In this document: positions 44,857 to 55,238 of the stretch, piece after piece
How the letters are laid out: each line of letters begins with the position of its first letter
Numbering within the stretch: position 1 is the first letter of the stretch
Source: Solidesulfovibrio aerotolerans
GTDB lineage: Bacteria; Desulfobacterota; Desulfovibrionia; Desulfovibrionales; Desulfovibrionaceae
NCBI RefSeq assembly: GCF_009856865.1
Contig: NZ_WVUD01000015.1
Location: forward strand, 1-64,000
DNA length: 64,000 bases
Reading direction: 5' to 3'
Translations under genes and position numbers: made by a program
The notes under the pieces: model-generated
What the model was told of the DNA's origin: nothing
The model's database searches: none
What the model saw: the letters and a program-made list of their open reading frames with translations, nothing else

Positions 44857-45900
44857 GTGTCCGGACCTTCGCTCGTAGCTGAGCTTGAGGGCCTGGTCGA
44901 AGCGTGCGCTGCACGCCTCGGCCAGGCCTTGGCGCTTGAGGAGCTTGAAGCCGTGCGGGTCGAGTATCTCGGCCGCAAAGGCCAGTTGGCCACCATCATG
45001 AGCCGGCTGCCGGGGCTGGACCCCGACGCCCGCCGCGAGGCCGGGAAAGCCGCCAACACCGTCAAAGAGCGCCTCACCGGTCTCTACGACGGCCGTCTGG
45101 CTGCGCTCAACCGGGTCGCCATGGACGCCGCCCTGGCTGATTTTGATCCCACCGTGCCCGGATTTGCCCCCTTTGGCGGCAGTCTGCACCCGGTCACCAA
45201 AGTCACGGCTGAAATTTGCAGGGCCTTGGAAGAACTCGGTTTTTCCATCGTCACCGGCCCTGAGATCGAAACCGATTACTACAATTTCGAAGCGCTCAAC
45301 ATGCCCCCGGAGCATCCCGCCCGGGACATGCAAGATACCCTCTATATCTCGGATGCGGTAGTCCTGCGCACCCACACTTCGCCCTTGCAGATCCGCACCA
45401 TGCTGGCCCAAAAGCCGCCGGTCGCGGTCATCGCCCCGGGCAAGGTCTACCGGCGCGACTCCGACATCACCCACACCCCGATGTTTCATCAGATCGAGGG
45501 TCTTTTGGTCGATGAAGGCGTGTCCATGGCCGATCTGCGCGGCACGTTGACCGCCTTTGTGCGCCGCATCTTCGGGCCGGCCACCAACGTCCGGTTTCGA
45601 CCGAGTTTTTTTCCGTTTACCGAGCCCAGCGCCGAAGTGGACATCTCCTGCGTCATGTGCGCCGGCAAGGGGTCGACTGCGGCCGGGCCGTGCCGGGTGT
45701 GCAAGGGCACGGGCTTTGTCGAGATTCTTGGCTGCGGCATGGTCGATCCCAACGTCTTTGATGCTGTGGGCTATGACACCGAGCGCTACACCGGCTTTGC
45801 CTTTGGCATGGGCGTTGAGCGCGTGGCCATGCTCAAGTACGGCATTGGCGATCTGCGCATGTTTTTTGAAAACGACATCCGGTTTCTGAGTCAATTCTAG
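44857..45900 (+). CDS. pheS: phenylalanyl-tRNA synthetase alpha subunit
   Basis: 347 aa from GTG 44857, with no gap after rplT. The N-terminal coiled coil (about 5-85) precedes the class II catalytic domain with [48 protein letters not shown] and [23 protein letters not shown]...CRVCKGTG insert with four cysteines probably binds zinc, as in several bacterial lineages. With PheT it forms the alpha2beta2 enzyme. The usual direct junction with pheT is broken by an inserted toxin-antitoxin pair. Confidence 0.97.
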   Translation: MSGPSLVAELEGLVEACAARLGQALALEELEAVRVEYLGRKGQLATIMSRLPGLDPDARREAGKAANTVKERLTGLYDGRLAALNRVAMDAALADFDPTVPGFAPFGGSLHPVTKVTAEICRALEELGFSIVTGPEIETDYYNFEALNMPPEHPARDMQDTLYISDAVVLRTHTSPLQIRTMLAQKPPVAVIAPGKVYRRDSDITHTPMFHQIEGLLVDEGVSMADLRGTLTAFVRRIFGPATNVRFRPSFFPFTEPSAEVDISCVMCAGKGSTAAGPCRVCKGTGFVEILGCGMVDPNVFDAVGYDTERYTGFAFGMGVERVAMLKYGIGDLRMFFENDIRFLSQF

Positions 45901-45992
45901 GCCGCGTCAACCCGGTTTAGGGCGGTTGGGGCGGTAGGGCCGCGGGGCAGGGGACAGGTTGCCCTGCCCCGCGCGCCTGTCCCGGAGGTGGT

Positions 45993-46277
45993 ATGCGCCT
46001 GACGCCGCAGCAGCGAAACGCCATTGTCTCGGCTGTCGCCACCGTGGACGCCGCTGCCGAGGTGTATCTCTTCGGTTCCCGGGTCGATGACGCCGCCCGG
46101 GGCGGTGACATCGATTTGCTTGTGGTCTCCGCCCTGGTGGATGCCAAGGCCAGACGGGCCATCCGTCGGCGCATTCTGGACGCCATCGGCGAACAAAAAA
46201 TCGATATCACGGCCGTGGGCGACCTTGGCGATCCCTTTGCCCGGTTGGCGCGACATGGCGGGGTGCGGCTCAAATGA
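45993..46277 (+). CDS. mntA: MntA-type nucleotidyltransferase antitoxin
   Basis: 94 aa, a minimal nucleotidyltransferase fold: YLFGSRVDDAARGGDIDLLV carries the GSx(10)DxD motif that binds the nucleotide and metal, and DIT near residue 74 supplies a third acidic position. MntA antitoxins modify the partner HepT on a tyrosine to silence it. GGAGGT is upstream of ATG. The end overlaps hepT by 4 bp (ATGA). It sits 92 bp after pheS. Confidence 0.88.
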   Translation: MRLTPQQRNAIVSAVATVDAAAEVYLFGSRVDDAARGGDIDLLVVSALVDAKARRAIRRRILDAIGEQKIDITAVGDLGDPFARLARHGGVRLK

Positions 46278-46735
46278 CCCAGGCCGACCGTCTGGCCCAT
46301 CTTGACAATGCTCTGGCAGCCTTGCAGGCCGCCATGGGCTGGCTTTCGCGTTCCAGTCAGCGCTGCCGGGATATCGATCCTGTTGGCCCCCTGTCCGAAA
46401 CGGATTTCGACGCCCTGGAAAACCTGACCAGCCGGTTTGCCCGGGCTGTGGATCTCCTCATCCACAAAGTCTACCGGGCCATGGACGCTGTGGAACTCGA
46501 CGCCGGCGGTTCGACTTTGGATGTGGTCAACCGGGCGCACAAGCGCGGCCTTTTTGATGATCCGGAGCGGATTCGCGAGCTCAAAGACGTGCGCAACGAA
46601 ATTGCCCACGAATACATCCTGGCTGATGTCCGCGAACTTTTTGCCACAGTCAAGGCGCTTGTTCCCGAACTTGACGAGGCGGCGCGGCGCGCCACGGCCT
46701 ATCGGAAAAATTACCCGGCCGACCACCCGGCCTGA
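46274..46735 (+). CDS. hepT: HepT-type HEPN ribonuclease toxin
   Basis: 153 aa, all-helical HEPN protein. The active-site motif RNEIAHEY matches RX4HXY exactly: Arg and His for RNA cleavage and the Tyr that MntA modifies. It overlaps mntA by 4 bp. The upstream helices (LTSRFARAVDLLIHKVYRAMD) fit the HepT dimer interface. The module ends 49 bp before pheT, so transcription of pheT probably passes through it. Confidence 0.88.
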   Translation: MTQADRLAHLDNALAALQAAMGWLSRSSQRCRDIDPVGPLSETDFDALENLTSRFARAVDLLIHKVYRAMDAVELDAGGSTLDVVNRAHKRGLFDDPERIRELKDVRNEIAHEYILADVRELFATVKALVPELDEAARRATAYRKNYPADHPA

Positions 46736-46784
46736 TCCGCCACACGGCGACGTGGGGATTTATCCCCCCAACGGGAGACGCATC

Positions 46785-49190
46785 ATGCTGCTCAGTCTGT
46801 CCTGGCTTCGCGAACTGACCCCCTATAACGGCACGGCCCAGGAACTGGCCGACCGTTTGACCATGTTGGGCCTGGAAATCGAAGAGATCAAAAATCCCTT
46901 CGAAGCCATCATGGGCGTGGTCGTCGGGCGGGTCGTCACCCGCGAGGCCCATCCCGATTCCGATCATCTTTCCTGCTGCACCGTTGACGTCGGCGGCCCG
47001 GAAATCCTGCCCATCGTGTGCGGTGCGGCCAACGTGGCCGCCGGCCAGCTTGTGCCCGTGGCCACGGTCGGCGTGGTCATGCCGGGCGGGATGGCCATTA
47101 AAAAGAGCAAGATTCGCGGCCAGGCGTCCGAGGGCATGATCTGCTCTGAATCGGAACTGGGTCTGGCCGAGGTCAAAAGTCCGGGCATCATGGTCCTGCC
47201 CGAATCCTGCGTTGTCGGCACGCCGCTGCCCGTGGCCCTTGGCCTGGATACCTGCGTGCTCGACGTCTCCATCACGCCCAACCGGGCCGATTGCCTGTCT
47301 GTCCTTGGCATTGCCCGGGAAACAGCCATGGCCTTTGACCTGCCGCTGACCTTGCCGGCCGTTGCCTATCCCGAATCCGGCCCTGACGCCGCCGGGCAGG
47401 TGGCCATTGCCATTGCCGACGGTGAGCAGTGTCCGGTCTACCGGGCCAAGCTTTTAAGCGGCGTCACCGTCGGCCCTTCGCCGGACCGCATCCGTTGGCG
47501 GCTTTTGGCAATCGGTGCGCGCCCCATTTCCAACATTGTCGATGCCACCAACTACGTTCTTTTCGAGCTGGGGCAGCCTTTGCACGCTTTTGATCGCAGC
47601 AAGCTGGCCGGCAATGTCGTTGGCGTGCGCCATGCCACCGAGGGCGAGACCATCGTCACCCTGGACGGCCAGGAGCGAGCGCTCACCAGCCGTGACCTGC
47701 TTATTTGCGACGCCGAAAAGCCGGTGGCCCTGGCCGGGGTCATGGGCGGTGCCAACAGCGAAATGGAAGCCGGCAGCACCGACGTGCTGCTGGAATGCGC
47801 GGTTTTTCGTCCGGGGACCATCCGCAAGACCGCCCGTCGCCTGGCTCTGCCGAGCGAAGCCTCCTACCGGTTCGAGCGCGGCGTGGATCAGGTCGGTTCA
47901 GTCTATGCCATGAACAGGGCCGTGGCCCTTATCCTCGAAACCGCCGGCGGTACGGCCTTGCCCGGCGTTGCGGCGGCGCAGCCTAAGCCGTACACGCCGC
48001 GCGGTATTGGCTTTCGTCCGGCCCGGGCAACCATGCTGCTCGGTGAGGCCATGCCCGAGGCCTTTTGCCGCAAAGTGCTGGCCGGCCTTGGCTGTGGCCT
48101 GACGGACACCGATCCCTCCGGCGTCATCGCCGTGACCCCGCCGTCGCATCGGCTGGATCTGGAGCGCGAGGCCGATCTGATCGAAGAAGTGGGGCGGGTT
48201 TACGGCCTCGACCGCATTGCCCCGCGTCTGCCCCGGGTGGCCAGGGCGTTGGACGACGTGCCGACGGAATCGGAATTTGGCTTCTGGTCGCGGGTGCGGG
48301 CCTTTGCCGTGGGCGTGGGGCTGCGCGAAGCGGTCAACTACAGCTTCGTTGGCCACAGCGATCTCGACATTCTCTGCCTGGACGCTGCCTGCCGGGTGTC
48401 GGTGGCCAATCCGCTGACCGAAGACCAAAACGTCATGCGGCCCATGCTGGCTCCGGGCTTGCTGGGCACGGTGCGCCACAACCTGTCCCAGGGCAACGCC
48501 AATCTGCGCCTGTTTGAGGTGGCCCGCATCTTTACTGCCGACAGCGAAGCCGAGTCCACGGCCCGGGAGGCTGGTCGGCTGGGATTTGTCCTGCACGGCC
48601 TGCGCCACCCCGAGGGCTGCCCCTGGCCCAAGGATGAGTTGGCCGGCTACGCCGATATCAAGGGCCTGGTCGAAGCGCTTTTGACCGCGTTCCATCTGCC
48701 GGCCGCCACGTTTACCCGCGACGACGCCCTGCCGTGGCTGGCCCCGCAAGTGACGGTGGCCGTGGCCGGCAAGACGCTCGGCGTTATTGGCCAGGTAACC
48801 CCGGATGTGGCCGACGCCTACCACGCCCGCCATCCGTTGTGGCTGGCCGAGCTTGATCTCGATCTCTTGCGCGCCCTGGCCGGCGGCGTGGCCCGGGACT
48901 TTAAGACCCTGCCCGGCTTCCCGCCGGTGCGCCGCGACGTGACCCTGGCCGTGCCGGCCGGCGTGACCGTCGGGGCCATCCTGGACGCTATGGTTGCCGC
49001 CAAAGCGCCCATCTTTGAGGATGTCCTGCTCATCGACGCCTACAAGCCCGAAGACGGGGAGGGGCAACGCCTGACCTTCCGCCTGACCTACCGCCACGCT
49101 GAAAAGACACTCAAGGACAAGGAAGTGGACAAGGTCCACGAGGGGCTGGTCGGGACCGTGCTGGCCACGTTGCCGGTGACGCGGCCGTAG
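46785..49190 (+). CDS. pheT: phenylalanyl-tRNA synthetase beta subunit
   Basis: 801 aa from ATG 46785 (MLLSLSWLRELTPYNG), with GGGAGA upstream; the frame is open further left inside hepT but the family starts here. Domains: N-terminal B1, tRNA-binding OB fold (VVTREAHPDSDHLSCCTVDVG), B3/B4 editing domain (RPISNIVDATNYVLFELGQPLHAFD), B5 and the C-terminal ferredoxin-like anticodon domain (FPPVRRDVTLAVPAGV). It pairs with PheS and edits Tyr-tRNA-Phe. A terminator follows at 49220. Confidence 0.97.
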   Translation: MLLSLSWLRELTPYNGTAQELADRLTMLGLEIEEIKNPFEAIMGVVVGRVVTREAHPDSDHLSCCTVDVGGPEILPIVCGAANVAAGQLVPVATVGVVMPGGMAIKKSKIRGQASEGMICSESELGLAEVKSPGIMVLPESCVVGTPLPVALGLDTCVLDVSITPNRADCLSVLGIARETAMAFDLPLTLPAVAYPESGPDAAGQVAIAIADGEQCPVYRAKLLSGVTVGPSPDRIRWRLLAIGARPISNIVDATNYVLFELGQPLHAFDRSKLAGNVVGVRHATEGETIVTLDGQERALTSRDLLICDAEKPVALAGVMGGANSEMEAGSTDVLLECAVFRPGTIRKTARRLALPSEASYRFERGVDQVGSVYAMNRAVALILETAGGTALPGVAAAQPKPYTPRGIGFRPARATMLLGEAMPEAFCRKVLAGLGCGLTDTDPSGVIAVTPPSHRLDLEREADLIEEVGRVYGLDRIAPRLPRVARALDDVPTESEFGFWSRVRAFAVGVGLREAVNYSFVGHSDLDILCLDAACRVSVANPLTEDQNVMRPMLAPGLLGTVRHNLSQGNANLRLFEVARIFTADSEAESTAREAGRLGFVLHGLRHPEGCPWPKDELAGYADIKGLVEALLTAFHLPAATFTRDDALPWLAPQVTVAVAGKTLGVIGQVTPDVADAYHARHPLWLAELDLDLLRALAGGVARDFKTLPGFPPVRRDVTLAVPAGVTVGAILDAMVAAKAPIFEDVLLIDAYKPEDGEGQRLTFRLTYRHAEKTLKDKEVDKVHEGLVGTVLATLPVTRP

Positions 49191-49219
49191 ATCCAGCCTC
49201 TGGCCGTTGCCAACGAGAA

Positions 49220-49254
49220 AAAGCCCCGACACTTCAGGTGCCGGGGCTTTTTTA
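49220..49254 (+). terminator. terminator of the thrS-pheT operon
   Basis: AAGCCCCG and CGGGGCTT form the stem, with further pairing around ACTTCAGG, followed by TTTTT. Confidence 0.88.
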
Positions 49255-49335
49255 GTGCCAAAGGCGTATGAGGAGCGGGTGGAAGCCCCGCCGTCGCCAG
49301 CGTTTGCAGCGGTGCCCGGAATGGGTCCGAAAGCC

Positions 49336-50157
49336 TTAGGCCTTTATAAAGGCCAGCAAGTCGGCGTTGACGGTATCCTTTTGGGTTGTGCAGATGCCGT
49401 GGGGGCCGCCGGGATATTCCTTGAGCACGGCGTTTTTGACCAGCTTGACGGCCGCGCGGGCGGCCGCATCAATGGGCACGATCTGATCGTCGTCGCCGTG
49501 CAAAAAGAGTGTCGGCACGTCGATTTTGTGCAGATCGGCCGTCAAATCCGTTTCCGAGAAGGCCTTTATGCAGAAATAGGCGGCCGGAAAGCCGGCCAGC
49601 ATGCCCTGTCGCCAGAAGGCCTCGCGCACGCCCTCGGAAACTGCGACCCCGGGGCGGTTGTAGCCGTAAAAGGGCAGGGACAAATCCTTGAAAAACTGGG
49701 AGCGGTCTTTTTGCACCCCGGCCCGGATGTCGTCAAAGACCTTCAGGGGCAGGCCGGCAGGATTGCCTGGCGTTTTGAGCATGAGCGGTGTGATCGCGCC
49801 GATCAGGATGAGTTTGCTCACACGTGTGGAGCCGTAGCGGCCAAGGTAGCGCACCACTTCGCCGCCGCCCGTGGAATGGCCGATATGCACGGCATCGGTC
49901 AGGTTCAGGGCCTGGGTCAGTTCGGCCAGATCGTCGGCGTAGGTGTCCAGGTCGTTGCCTGTCCAGGGCTGGCTGGAGCGGCCGTGGCCCCGGCGGTCGT
50001 GGGCGATGACCCGGTAGCCGCTAGCGGCCAGGAAAAACATCTGGTCCTCAAAGGCTTCGGTCGACAGGGGCCAGCCGTGGCTGAAGACCACCGGCTGCCC
50101 GGTCCCCCAATCATTATAATACAGCGTCGTGCCGTCTTTGGTCGTAAGCGTCGCCAT
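49336..50157 (-). CDS. alpha/beta hydrolase, non-heme chloroperoxidase-like
   Basis: 273 aa, start supported by GGAG. Catalytic triad: nucleophile Ser in GHSTGGGE (about 97), Asp in HGDDDQIVP (about 223), His in GGPHGI (about 252). The oxyanion HGWPLS motif is near residue 28 and DRRGHGRSS near 55. This set is typical of cofactor-free haloperoxidase or esterase relatives; the true substrate is unknown. It is encoded opposite to its neighbours, between pheT and merR. The product lacks a signal peptide, so it is cytoplasmic. Confidence 0.88.
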   Translation of the reverse strand: MATLTTKDGTTLYYNDWGTGQPVVFSHGWPLSTEAFEDQMFFLAASGYRVIAHDRRGHGRSSQPWTGNDLDTYADDLAELTQALNLTDAVHIGHSTGGGEVVRYLGRYGSTRVSKLILIGAITPLMLKTPGNPAGLPLKVFDDIRAGVQKDRSQFFKDLSLPFYGYNRPGVAVSEGVREAFWRQGMLAGFPAAYFCIKAFSETDLTADLHKIDVPTLFLHGDDDQIVPIDAAARAAVKLVKNAVLKEYPGGPHGICTTQKDTVNADLLAFIKA

Positions 50158-50392
50158 GGTCGTTCTCCTTGAGGTTTGTGGCTGGTCCCTTGCGGGATCG
50201 ACCGGCGTTTGGGAAGAATAAGGTCACAGTTGCCGCCGCGTGCCATCCTGCCCGTGACGGGCCGAAAGGGGGAGCGGGCTCCGAATCTAAAAGCCATAGC
50301 CCCTCTTGGGCGCTGCGGGAAGCCAAAGCGCAAAGATTTATGCCCGGTCCGCACTCTTGACCTGGCCTGCGGCTTGGCGCACAAGGGGGGAT

Positions 50393-50692
50393 ATGCTGCA
50401 AAAGACCTATAAGATCGGTGAGATCGCCAGTCTGACGGGGCTAAAGCCCTTCGTGCTGCGGTTTTGGGAAACCGAATTTCCCCAGCTGGCCCCGGTGCGC
50501 ACCAAAAAAGGCCAGCGGGCCTACACCGACGAGCACCTCGCCCTGGTCAACACCATAAAGACCTTGCTCTACGAGGAAAAACTCACCATCGACGGTGCGC
50601 GGCAGCGGCTGGCCGGTTCCGGTCAGGACAAGGCGCTCCTCAAACAGGTCTATGCTGAACTGGCGGTGATCCGACGCATGCTTGCCACTTGA
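50393..50692 (+). CDS. MerR-family regulator
   Basis: 99 aa from ATG 50393 (AAGGGGGG upstream). N-terminal MerR helix-turn-helix: YKIGEIASLTGLKPFVLRFWE and QRAYTDEHLALV. The C-terminal part is a short dimer helix with no metal- or ligand-binding domain. Short MerR proteins beside pheT are common in this lineage. The target is unknown. Confidence 0.85.
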   Translation: MLQKTYKIGEIASLTGLKPFVLRFWETEFPQLAPVRTKKGQRAYTDEHLALVNTIKTLLYEEKLTIDGARQRLAGSGQDKALLKQVYAELAVIRRMLAT

Positions 50693-51241
50693 AACCGCGC
50701 CGTGTTCGGGACAGATGCCGGTCCTGTGGCAGTGGCAGCCAGCCCGCTTCGCCACACGCGCCTGGCAGGCACCGGACAGGAGCTGACGGGTTGGGCCATG
50801 GCCGGGTGGCCGATGACTGGCGGGGCGGCCGAGCGGCAGGGTAGCAGGGCGGCCGAGTGACAGGGGGGCAGGGTGGCAGCTCGGCGGGGACAGCACGTTA
50901 CACAATTGTTGCGGTCCGGTTGCAATGCGCTGAGCCCAGGCGCACTGGTCCGGGGCGCGTCTGGGGGCTTGATTGGTTCTGGACGCAGGACGGATTTTAC
51001 ATTATTGCTAGTTTGCCCTCGTGCGGGTGGAGAGAATTCGCACGGGGGCGAGAGGCGGAATTTTTGAGGCCGGACAGGGCGATGCACTGAGGCAATCGCC
51101 CGGCCGGTACACGGGTCGCCGCGACGCGTAAATGCCGTATTCGACCCCGGGCGCGCCGTTTTACGGGCGCGGCCACGGGCGGGCAGGCCTGGCGCGGGGC
51201 CTTGGCGTGTAACCTGTTCAACACAAATGCAAGAGGACCCT
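50693..51241. other. GC-rich gap before glnN, no gene supported
   Basis: About 550 bp. It contains degenerate direct repeats of GGGCGGCCGAGYGRCAGGG-type sequence at about 50820-50880. Many overlapping frames exist but none has a ribosome site. The glnN promoter is probably in the last 200 bp; I see no confident -35/-10 or -24/-12 match. Confidence 0.5.
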
Positions 51242-53422
51242 ATGAGCGGAATCAAAGCTCGTCTGGACGCGATCTCGGCGATCATCAATTACAAGCCGGC
51301 GCATGCCCCCTTAAATTTCAGCGAGACGAAACCCACTGAGGTCTTCGGCTGCAACGTCTTTAATGACAAGGTCATGCGCGAACGCCTGCCCAAGCATGTC
51401 TATAAGTCCCTTAAAAAGACCATTGATCTGGGCGAAAAGCTTGATCCGACCATCGCCGACACCGTGGCCAATACCATGAAGGACTGGGCCATCGAACGCG
51501 GTGCCACCCACTTCACCCACGTGTTCTACCCGCTCACGGGCCTGACCGCTGAAAAGCACGACTCCTTCCTGGTGCCCGACGGCAAGGGCGGGGCCGTGGC
51601 CGAATTTTCCGGCAAAATGCTGATCCAGGGCGAGCCCGATGCGTCGAGCTTCCCCTCCGGCGGCCTGCGCTCCACCTTTGAAGCCCGGGGCTACACCGCC
51701 TGGGACGTGACTAGCCCGGCCTACATCCTGGAAAATCCCAACGGCACCTTCCTGTGCATCCCGACGGCCTTCGTGTCCTGGACCGGCGAGGCCCTGGACA
51801 AAAAGACCCCGCTGTTGCGTTCCGGCCAGGCCCTGAACAAGCAGGCCAAACGGGTGCTCAATCTGTTCGGTGTCGAGACCAAGCTGCCGGTCGGCTCCTT
51901 TGCCGGTCCCGAGCAGGAATATTTCCTCATTGACCGCAATTTCGTCTTCTCCCGCCCCGATCTGCTCATCGCCGGGCGCACGCTGTTCGGCGCCAAGCCG
52001 GCCAAAGGCCAGGAGTTTGAAGACCAGTACTTCGGCGTCATTCCCCGCCGCGTCCTGTCTTTTATGATGGAAGTCGAGCGCGAGCTCTATAAGCTCGGTG
52101 TGCCGGTCAAGACCCGCCACAACGAAGTGGCCCCGAGCCAGTTCGAAATCGCCCCGATTTTCGAGACCGCCAACCTGGCCACCGACCACAACCAGATGGT
52201 CATGACCGTGCTGCGCACCGTGGCCAAACGCTACGGCATGATCTGCCTGCTGCACGAGAAGCCCTTTGCCGGCATCAACGGCTCGGGCAAGCACTTAAAC
52301 TACTCCATCGGCAACGCCGAACTCGGCAGCCTCTACGATCCGGGCGAAACCCCCCACGACAACGCCCAGTTCCTGGTGTTTTGCGCCGCCGCCATCCGCG
52401 CCCTGCACAAGTTCGGCCCGCTGCTGCGCGCCACCGTGGCCACCCCGTCCAACGACCATCGCCTGGGTGCCAACGAGGCCCCGCCGGCCATCATGTCCGT
52501 CTACCTCGGCGAGCAGCTCACCGACGTGTTCGAGCAGATCAAAAAGGGCAAGGTTGAAGGCTCCAAGCAGAAAGGCGTTATGAGCATCGGTGTCGATACC
52601 CTGCCGCCGCTGCCCATGGATCCGGGCGACCGCAACCGCACCAGCCCCTTTGCCTTCACCGGCAACCGCTTTGAGTTCCGCGCCGTGGGCTCCAGCCAGT
52701 CCATCGCCGGCTCCCAGGTGGCCCTTAACGCCATGATGGCCGAGTCCCTGGACTACATCGCCACCAAGCTCGAAGCCGCTACCGGCGGCGATCCGGCCAA
52801 GCTCCATGCCGCCGTGCAGACCGTCATTCAGGAGATCATTACCGAGCATGACGCCGTGGTGTTTAACGGCGACGGCTACTCCGAGGAGTGGCATGCCGAG
52901 GCGGCCAAGCGCGGCCTGGCCAACTTAAAGACCACCCCGGACGCTTTGCCGGAGATTACCAGCCCTGAGGTTGTCAAGCTGTTCACCACCTACGGCATCT
53001 TCAGCGAGGCGGAACTCAAGTCGCGCGAAGAGATCTATCTGGAGCAGTACGTCAAGACGATTCAGACCGAAGCCAATCTGGTCGTGCGCATGGCCAAGAC
53101 CGTCATCTTCCCGGCCGCCGTGCGGTATCAGAGCGAACTGGCCGGTGCCTGCGCCAACCTCAAGGCCATCGGCCACAACTTCAAAATGGACACCCTGGAG
53201 TGCGTCACCACCAAGCTGCGCGACATCCAGGCCAAGACCGCCGAGCTGGAAAAGCTCATGGAGCACAGCGCCGAGGGCTCCCTGGCCGAGGCCAAGTACA
53301 TGTGCTGCACCATCCTGCCGGCCATGAATGAGGTCCGTGCCCTGGCCGACGCCCTGGAAGCCGTGGTGGCCGACGATCTGTGGCCCCTGCCGAGCTACCA
53401 GGAAATGCTGTTTATCCGCTAA
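51242..53422 (+). CDS. glnN: type III glutamine synthetase
   Basis: 726 aa from ATG 51242 with AGAGGA upstream. The size and the opening ([21 protein letters not shown]) are those of the GSIII family. Glutamine synthetase signatures: [10 protein letters not shown] near 220, [19 protein letters not shown] near 300, and [13 protein letters not shown] near 345. It forms glutamine from glutamate, ammonia and ATP as a dodecamer. Monocistronic, with its own terminator. No glnB or glnD nearby. Confidence 0.95.
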   Translation: MSGIKARLDAISAIINYKPAHAPLNFSETKPTEVFGCNVFNDKVMRERLPKHVYKSLKKTIDLGEKLDPTIADTVANTMKDWAIERGATHFTHVFYPLTGLTAEKHDSFLVPDGKGGAVAEFSGKMLIQGEPDASSFPSGGLRSTFEARGYTAWDVTSPAYILENPNGTFLCIPTAFVSWTGEALDKKTPLLRSGQALNKQAKRVLNLFGVETKLPVGSFAGPEQEYFLIDRNFVFSRPDLLIAGRTLFGAKPAKGQEFEDQYFGVIPRRVLSFMMEVERELYKLGVPVKTRHNEVAPSQFEIAPIFETANLATDHNQMVMTVLRTVAKRYGMICLLHEKPFAGINGSGKHLNYSIGNAELGSLYDPGETPHDNAQFLVFCAAAIRALHKFGPLLRATVATPSNDHRLGANEAPPAIMSVYLGEQLTDVFEQIKKGKVEGSKQKGVMSIGVDTLPPLPMDPGDRNRTSPFAFTGNRFEFRAVGSSQSIAGSQVALNAMMAESLDYIATKLEAATGGDPAKLHAAVQTVIQEIITEHDAVVFNGDGYSEEWHAEAAKRGLANLKTTPDALPEITSPEVVKLFTTYGIFSEAELKSREEIYLEQYVKTIQTEANLVVRMAKTVIFPAAVRYQSELAGACANLKAIGHNFKMDTLECVTTKLRDIQAKTAELEKLMEHSAEGSLAEAKYMCCTILPAMNEVRALADALEAVVADDLWPLPSYQEMLFIR

Positions 53423-53445
53423 CCGCTTCGCGTTTACGACGCGTT

Positions 53446-53479
53446 AAAGGGCTGCTCCTGCGGGGGCGGCCCTTTTTTT
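53446..53479 (+). terminator. terminator of glnN
   Basis: AAAGGGC and GCCCTTT arms enclose a GC-rich loop, followed by a T-run. Confidence 0.85.
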
Positions 53480-53697
53480 ATTGCGCGCCCGGCCGGGGAG
53501 GGCGTCAGGCGGGCTTGCCCCAGCGACTGCCTGCACAAACTCTGCACAACAATCCTGCAAATTCTGACCGGAAACACCAAAACGCATGCACGCGCTTCCC
53601 TTACGGTCCGCTCTTAACGGCCCCGGTCAAGCCATGAAGGGCATGGACAACGCTGGGTGGCTTGCAAAGAAACTACGAGTACGTAAGGGAGAGACGC

Positions 53698-55236
53698 ATG
53701 GCTGCTGTTTGCCTCAAAATCACCAGACCGGTTTCACCCCAAGCCTGGCTGTACCTGCATGCAGGAGCCGCAGGCGTGTGCCTTGTCTTGGCCGACTGGC
53801 TGTTTTTCAGGCACACGATTGGAATTTCGTTTGCCCAGTTCCTCTTTTTTCTGGCTCTGGTTTGCGCCTGTGTGAATCCCCTGCGGGCCACGGCCAAAGA
53901 AATCAAACGTGCGATCATGATACTGGCAGCCGGGCTGGCGGCTGTGGTCTATGACTTCAATTTCCTCTCTTTCTGCTTCGGCACGGCGGCCATGGCCTTG
54001 TACAGCCAGATGTTAAGCGGAGCGAAACTTGCCCGATGGCCGGACAGAATCCGGCAGTATTGGCGTTTTCTCTGGGTCGGGTATCTCTGGCTGCCCCGGG
54101 ATATCGGGCGGGCACTTTTATTGTGGCGCGCTCGCAGGCCCAGGCAGCCCGTATTTGCCCGGCTCACGCTTTGGGTTGTGCCACTGGTTATGGGGACGAT
54201 TTTTCTGGCTCTTTTCGCCGCAGCCAACCCCCTTATCGGCAAGGTCTGGCGCGTCGTGGACCTGCATTTTCTCTGGCGTTCGCTTTCCCCGGCCAGAGTG
54301 TGCTTCTGGCTGTTTGTTTTGGGACTCGTCTGGCCCTATCTGCACATGCCTTCCGGGCGGCAGCCGGCAATGGCCGGGCGCGGGCAAACCCGACATCCGA
54401 TTTCGCGCCGGATTGACCTTGGGCTGTTATTAAACCCGGCCGTGCTGTTGCGTTCGCTCCTGGTCTTTAACGCGCTCTTTGCGGTCCAGACCGGTCTGGA
54501 CATGGCCTACCTGTGGGGCGGGCTGCGCTTGCCCGACACCCTCAGCTATGCCGATTATGCCCATAACGGGGCTTATCCCTTGTGCGGCGTGACCATTATT
54601 GCCGCAGCGTTTGTCCTGGCGTCGTCGGCGACCTTTGGTGCGGCCGGCCCTTGCGGGCGGCTGCGCACCTTGCTGCTGCTGTGGGTAGGCCAGAACCTCT
54701 TTTTGGTTCTTTCCTCGGTGTTACGGCTTGATCTGTACGTTGCGGCCTATTCGCTTACGACCTTGCGGGTTGCGGCTTTTCTCTGGATGGGTCTTGTGGG
54801 GCTTGGTCTTTTCCTTATTTGCCTTAAAATTGTGTATCATAAAAGCAGCGCCTGGCTCATCGGCGTCAACGCCCTGGCCGTGGGTGTGACGCTCTACTGC
54901 TGCTGCTTTGTCAATTTCCCCCTGCTGATCGGCCAGTACAATATTGCCCATGCGTCTCCCCAGGGTGTAGATGGGCCGAGCAAACTTGATGAAGCGTATC
55001 TGATAGGACTTGGACCCCAGGCAATCCCGGCCCTGGACGCGGCCATTGCGGCCAGCAGCCTGGGCGGTCGCGATGCGACTCGCCTTGAACGGGCGCGCCG
55101 TTCCTATGCCAAGGCCCTTCGCGCCCAGCAACAGGACTGGCGGGCCTTTGGCCTCGAAGCCTGGGGCTTGACCCGTTACCTGGACAGCACAGCCGCATCG
55201 GACGCACCGCATCCGTCTGACGGCCCGGAGCAGTAA
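53698..55236 (+). CDS. DUF4173-like polytopic membrane protein
   Basis: 512 aa from ATG 53698 with GGGAGA upstream. About ten or more hydrophobic segments are spread over the first 420 residues, for example FAQFLFFLALVCACV and LRVAAFLWMGLVGLGLFLI. The AANPL...FWLFVLGLVWP arrangement and FNALFAVQTGLDMAYLWGG match my memory of the DUF4173 family. The C-terminal 90 residues are soluble. The stop is 2 bp before the response regulator, so the three genes 53698-57619 are one operon, as seen for DUF4173 with CreBC-like systems. Function unknown; a signal-generating or sensing role is possible. Confidence 0.75.
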   Translation: MAAVCLKITRPVSPQAWLYLHAGAAGVCLVLADWLFFRHTIGISFAQFLFFLALVCACVNPLRATAKEIKRAIMILAAGLAAVVYDFNFLSFCFGTAAMALYSQMLSGAKLARWPDRIRQYWRFLWVGYLWLPRDIGRALLLWRARRPRQPVFARLTLWVVPLVMGTIFLALFAAANPLIGKVWRVVDLHFLWRSLSPARVCFWLFVLGLVWPYLHMPSGRQPAMAGRGQTRHPISRRIDLGLLLNPAVLLRSLLVFNALFAVQTGLDMAYLWGGLRLPDTLSYADYAHNGAYPLCGVTIIAAAFVLASSATFGAAGPCGRLRTLLLLWVGQNLFLVLSSVLRLDLYVAAYSLTTLRVAAFLWMGLVGLGLFLICLKIVYHKSSAWLIGVNALAVGVTLYCCCFVNFPLLIGQYNIAHASPQGVDGPSKLDEAYLIGLGPQAIPALDAAIAASSLGGRDATRLERARRSYAKALRAQQQDWRAFGLEAWGLTRYLDSTAASDAPHPSDGPEQ

Positions 55237-55238
55237 GC

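Noticed and set aside
49207-50172. 321-codon plus-strand frame opposite the alpha/beta hydrolase
   Set aside because: The minus-strand frame has a full catalytic triad and ribosome site; this one is its shadow.
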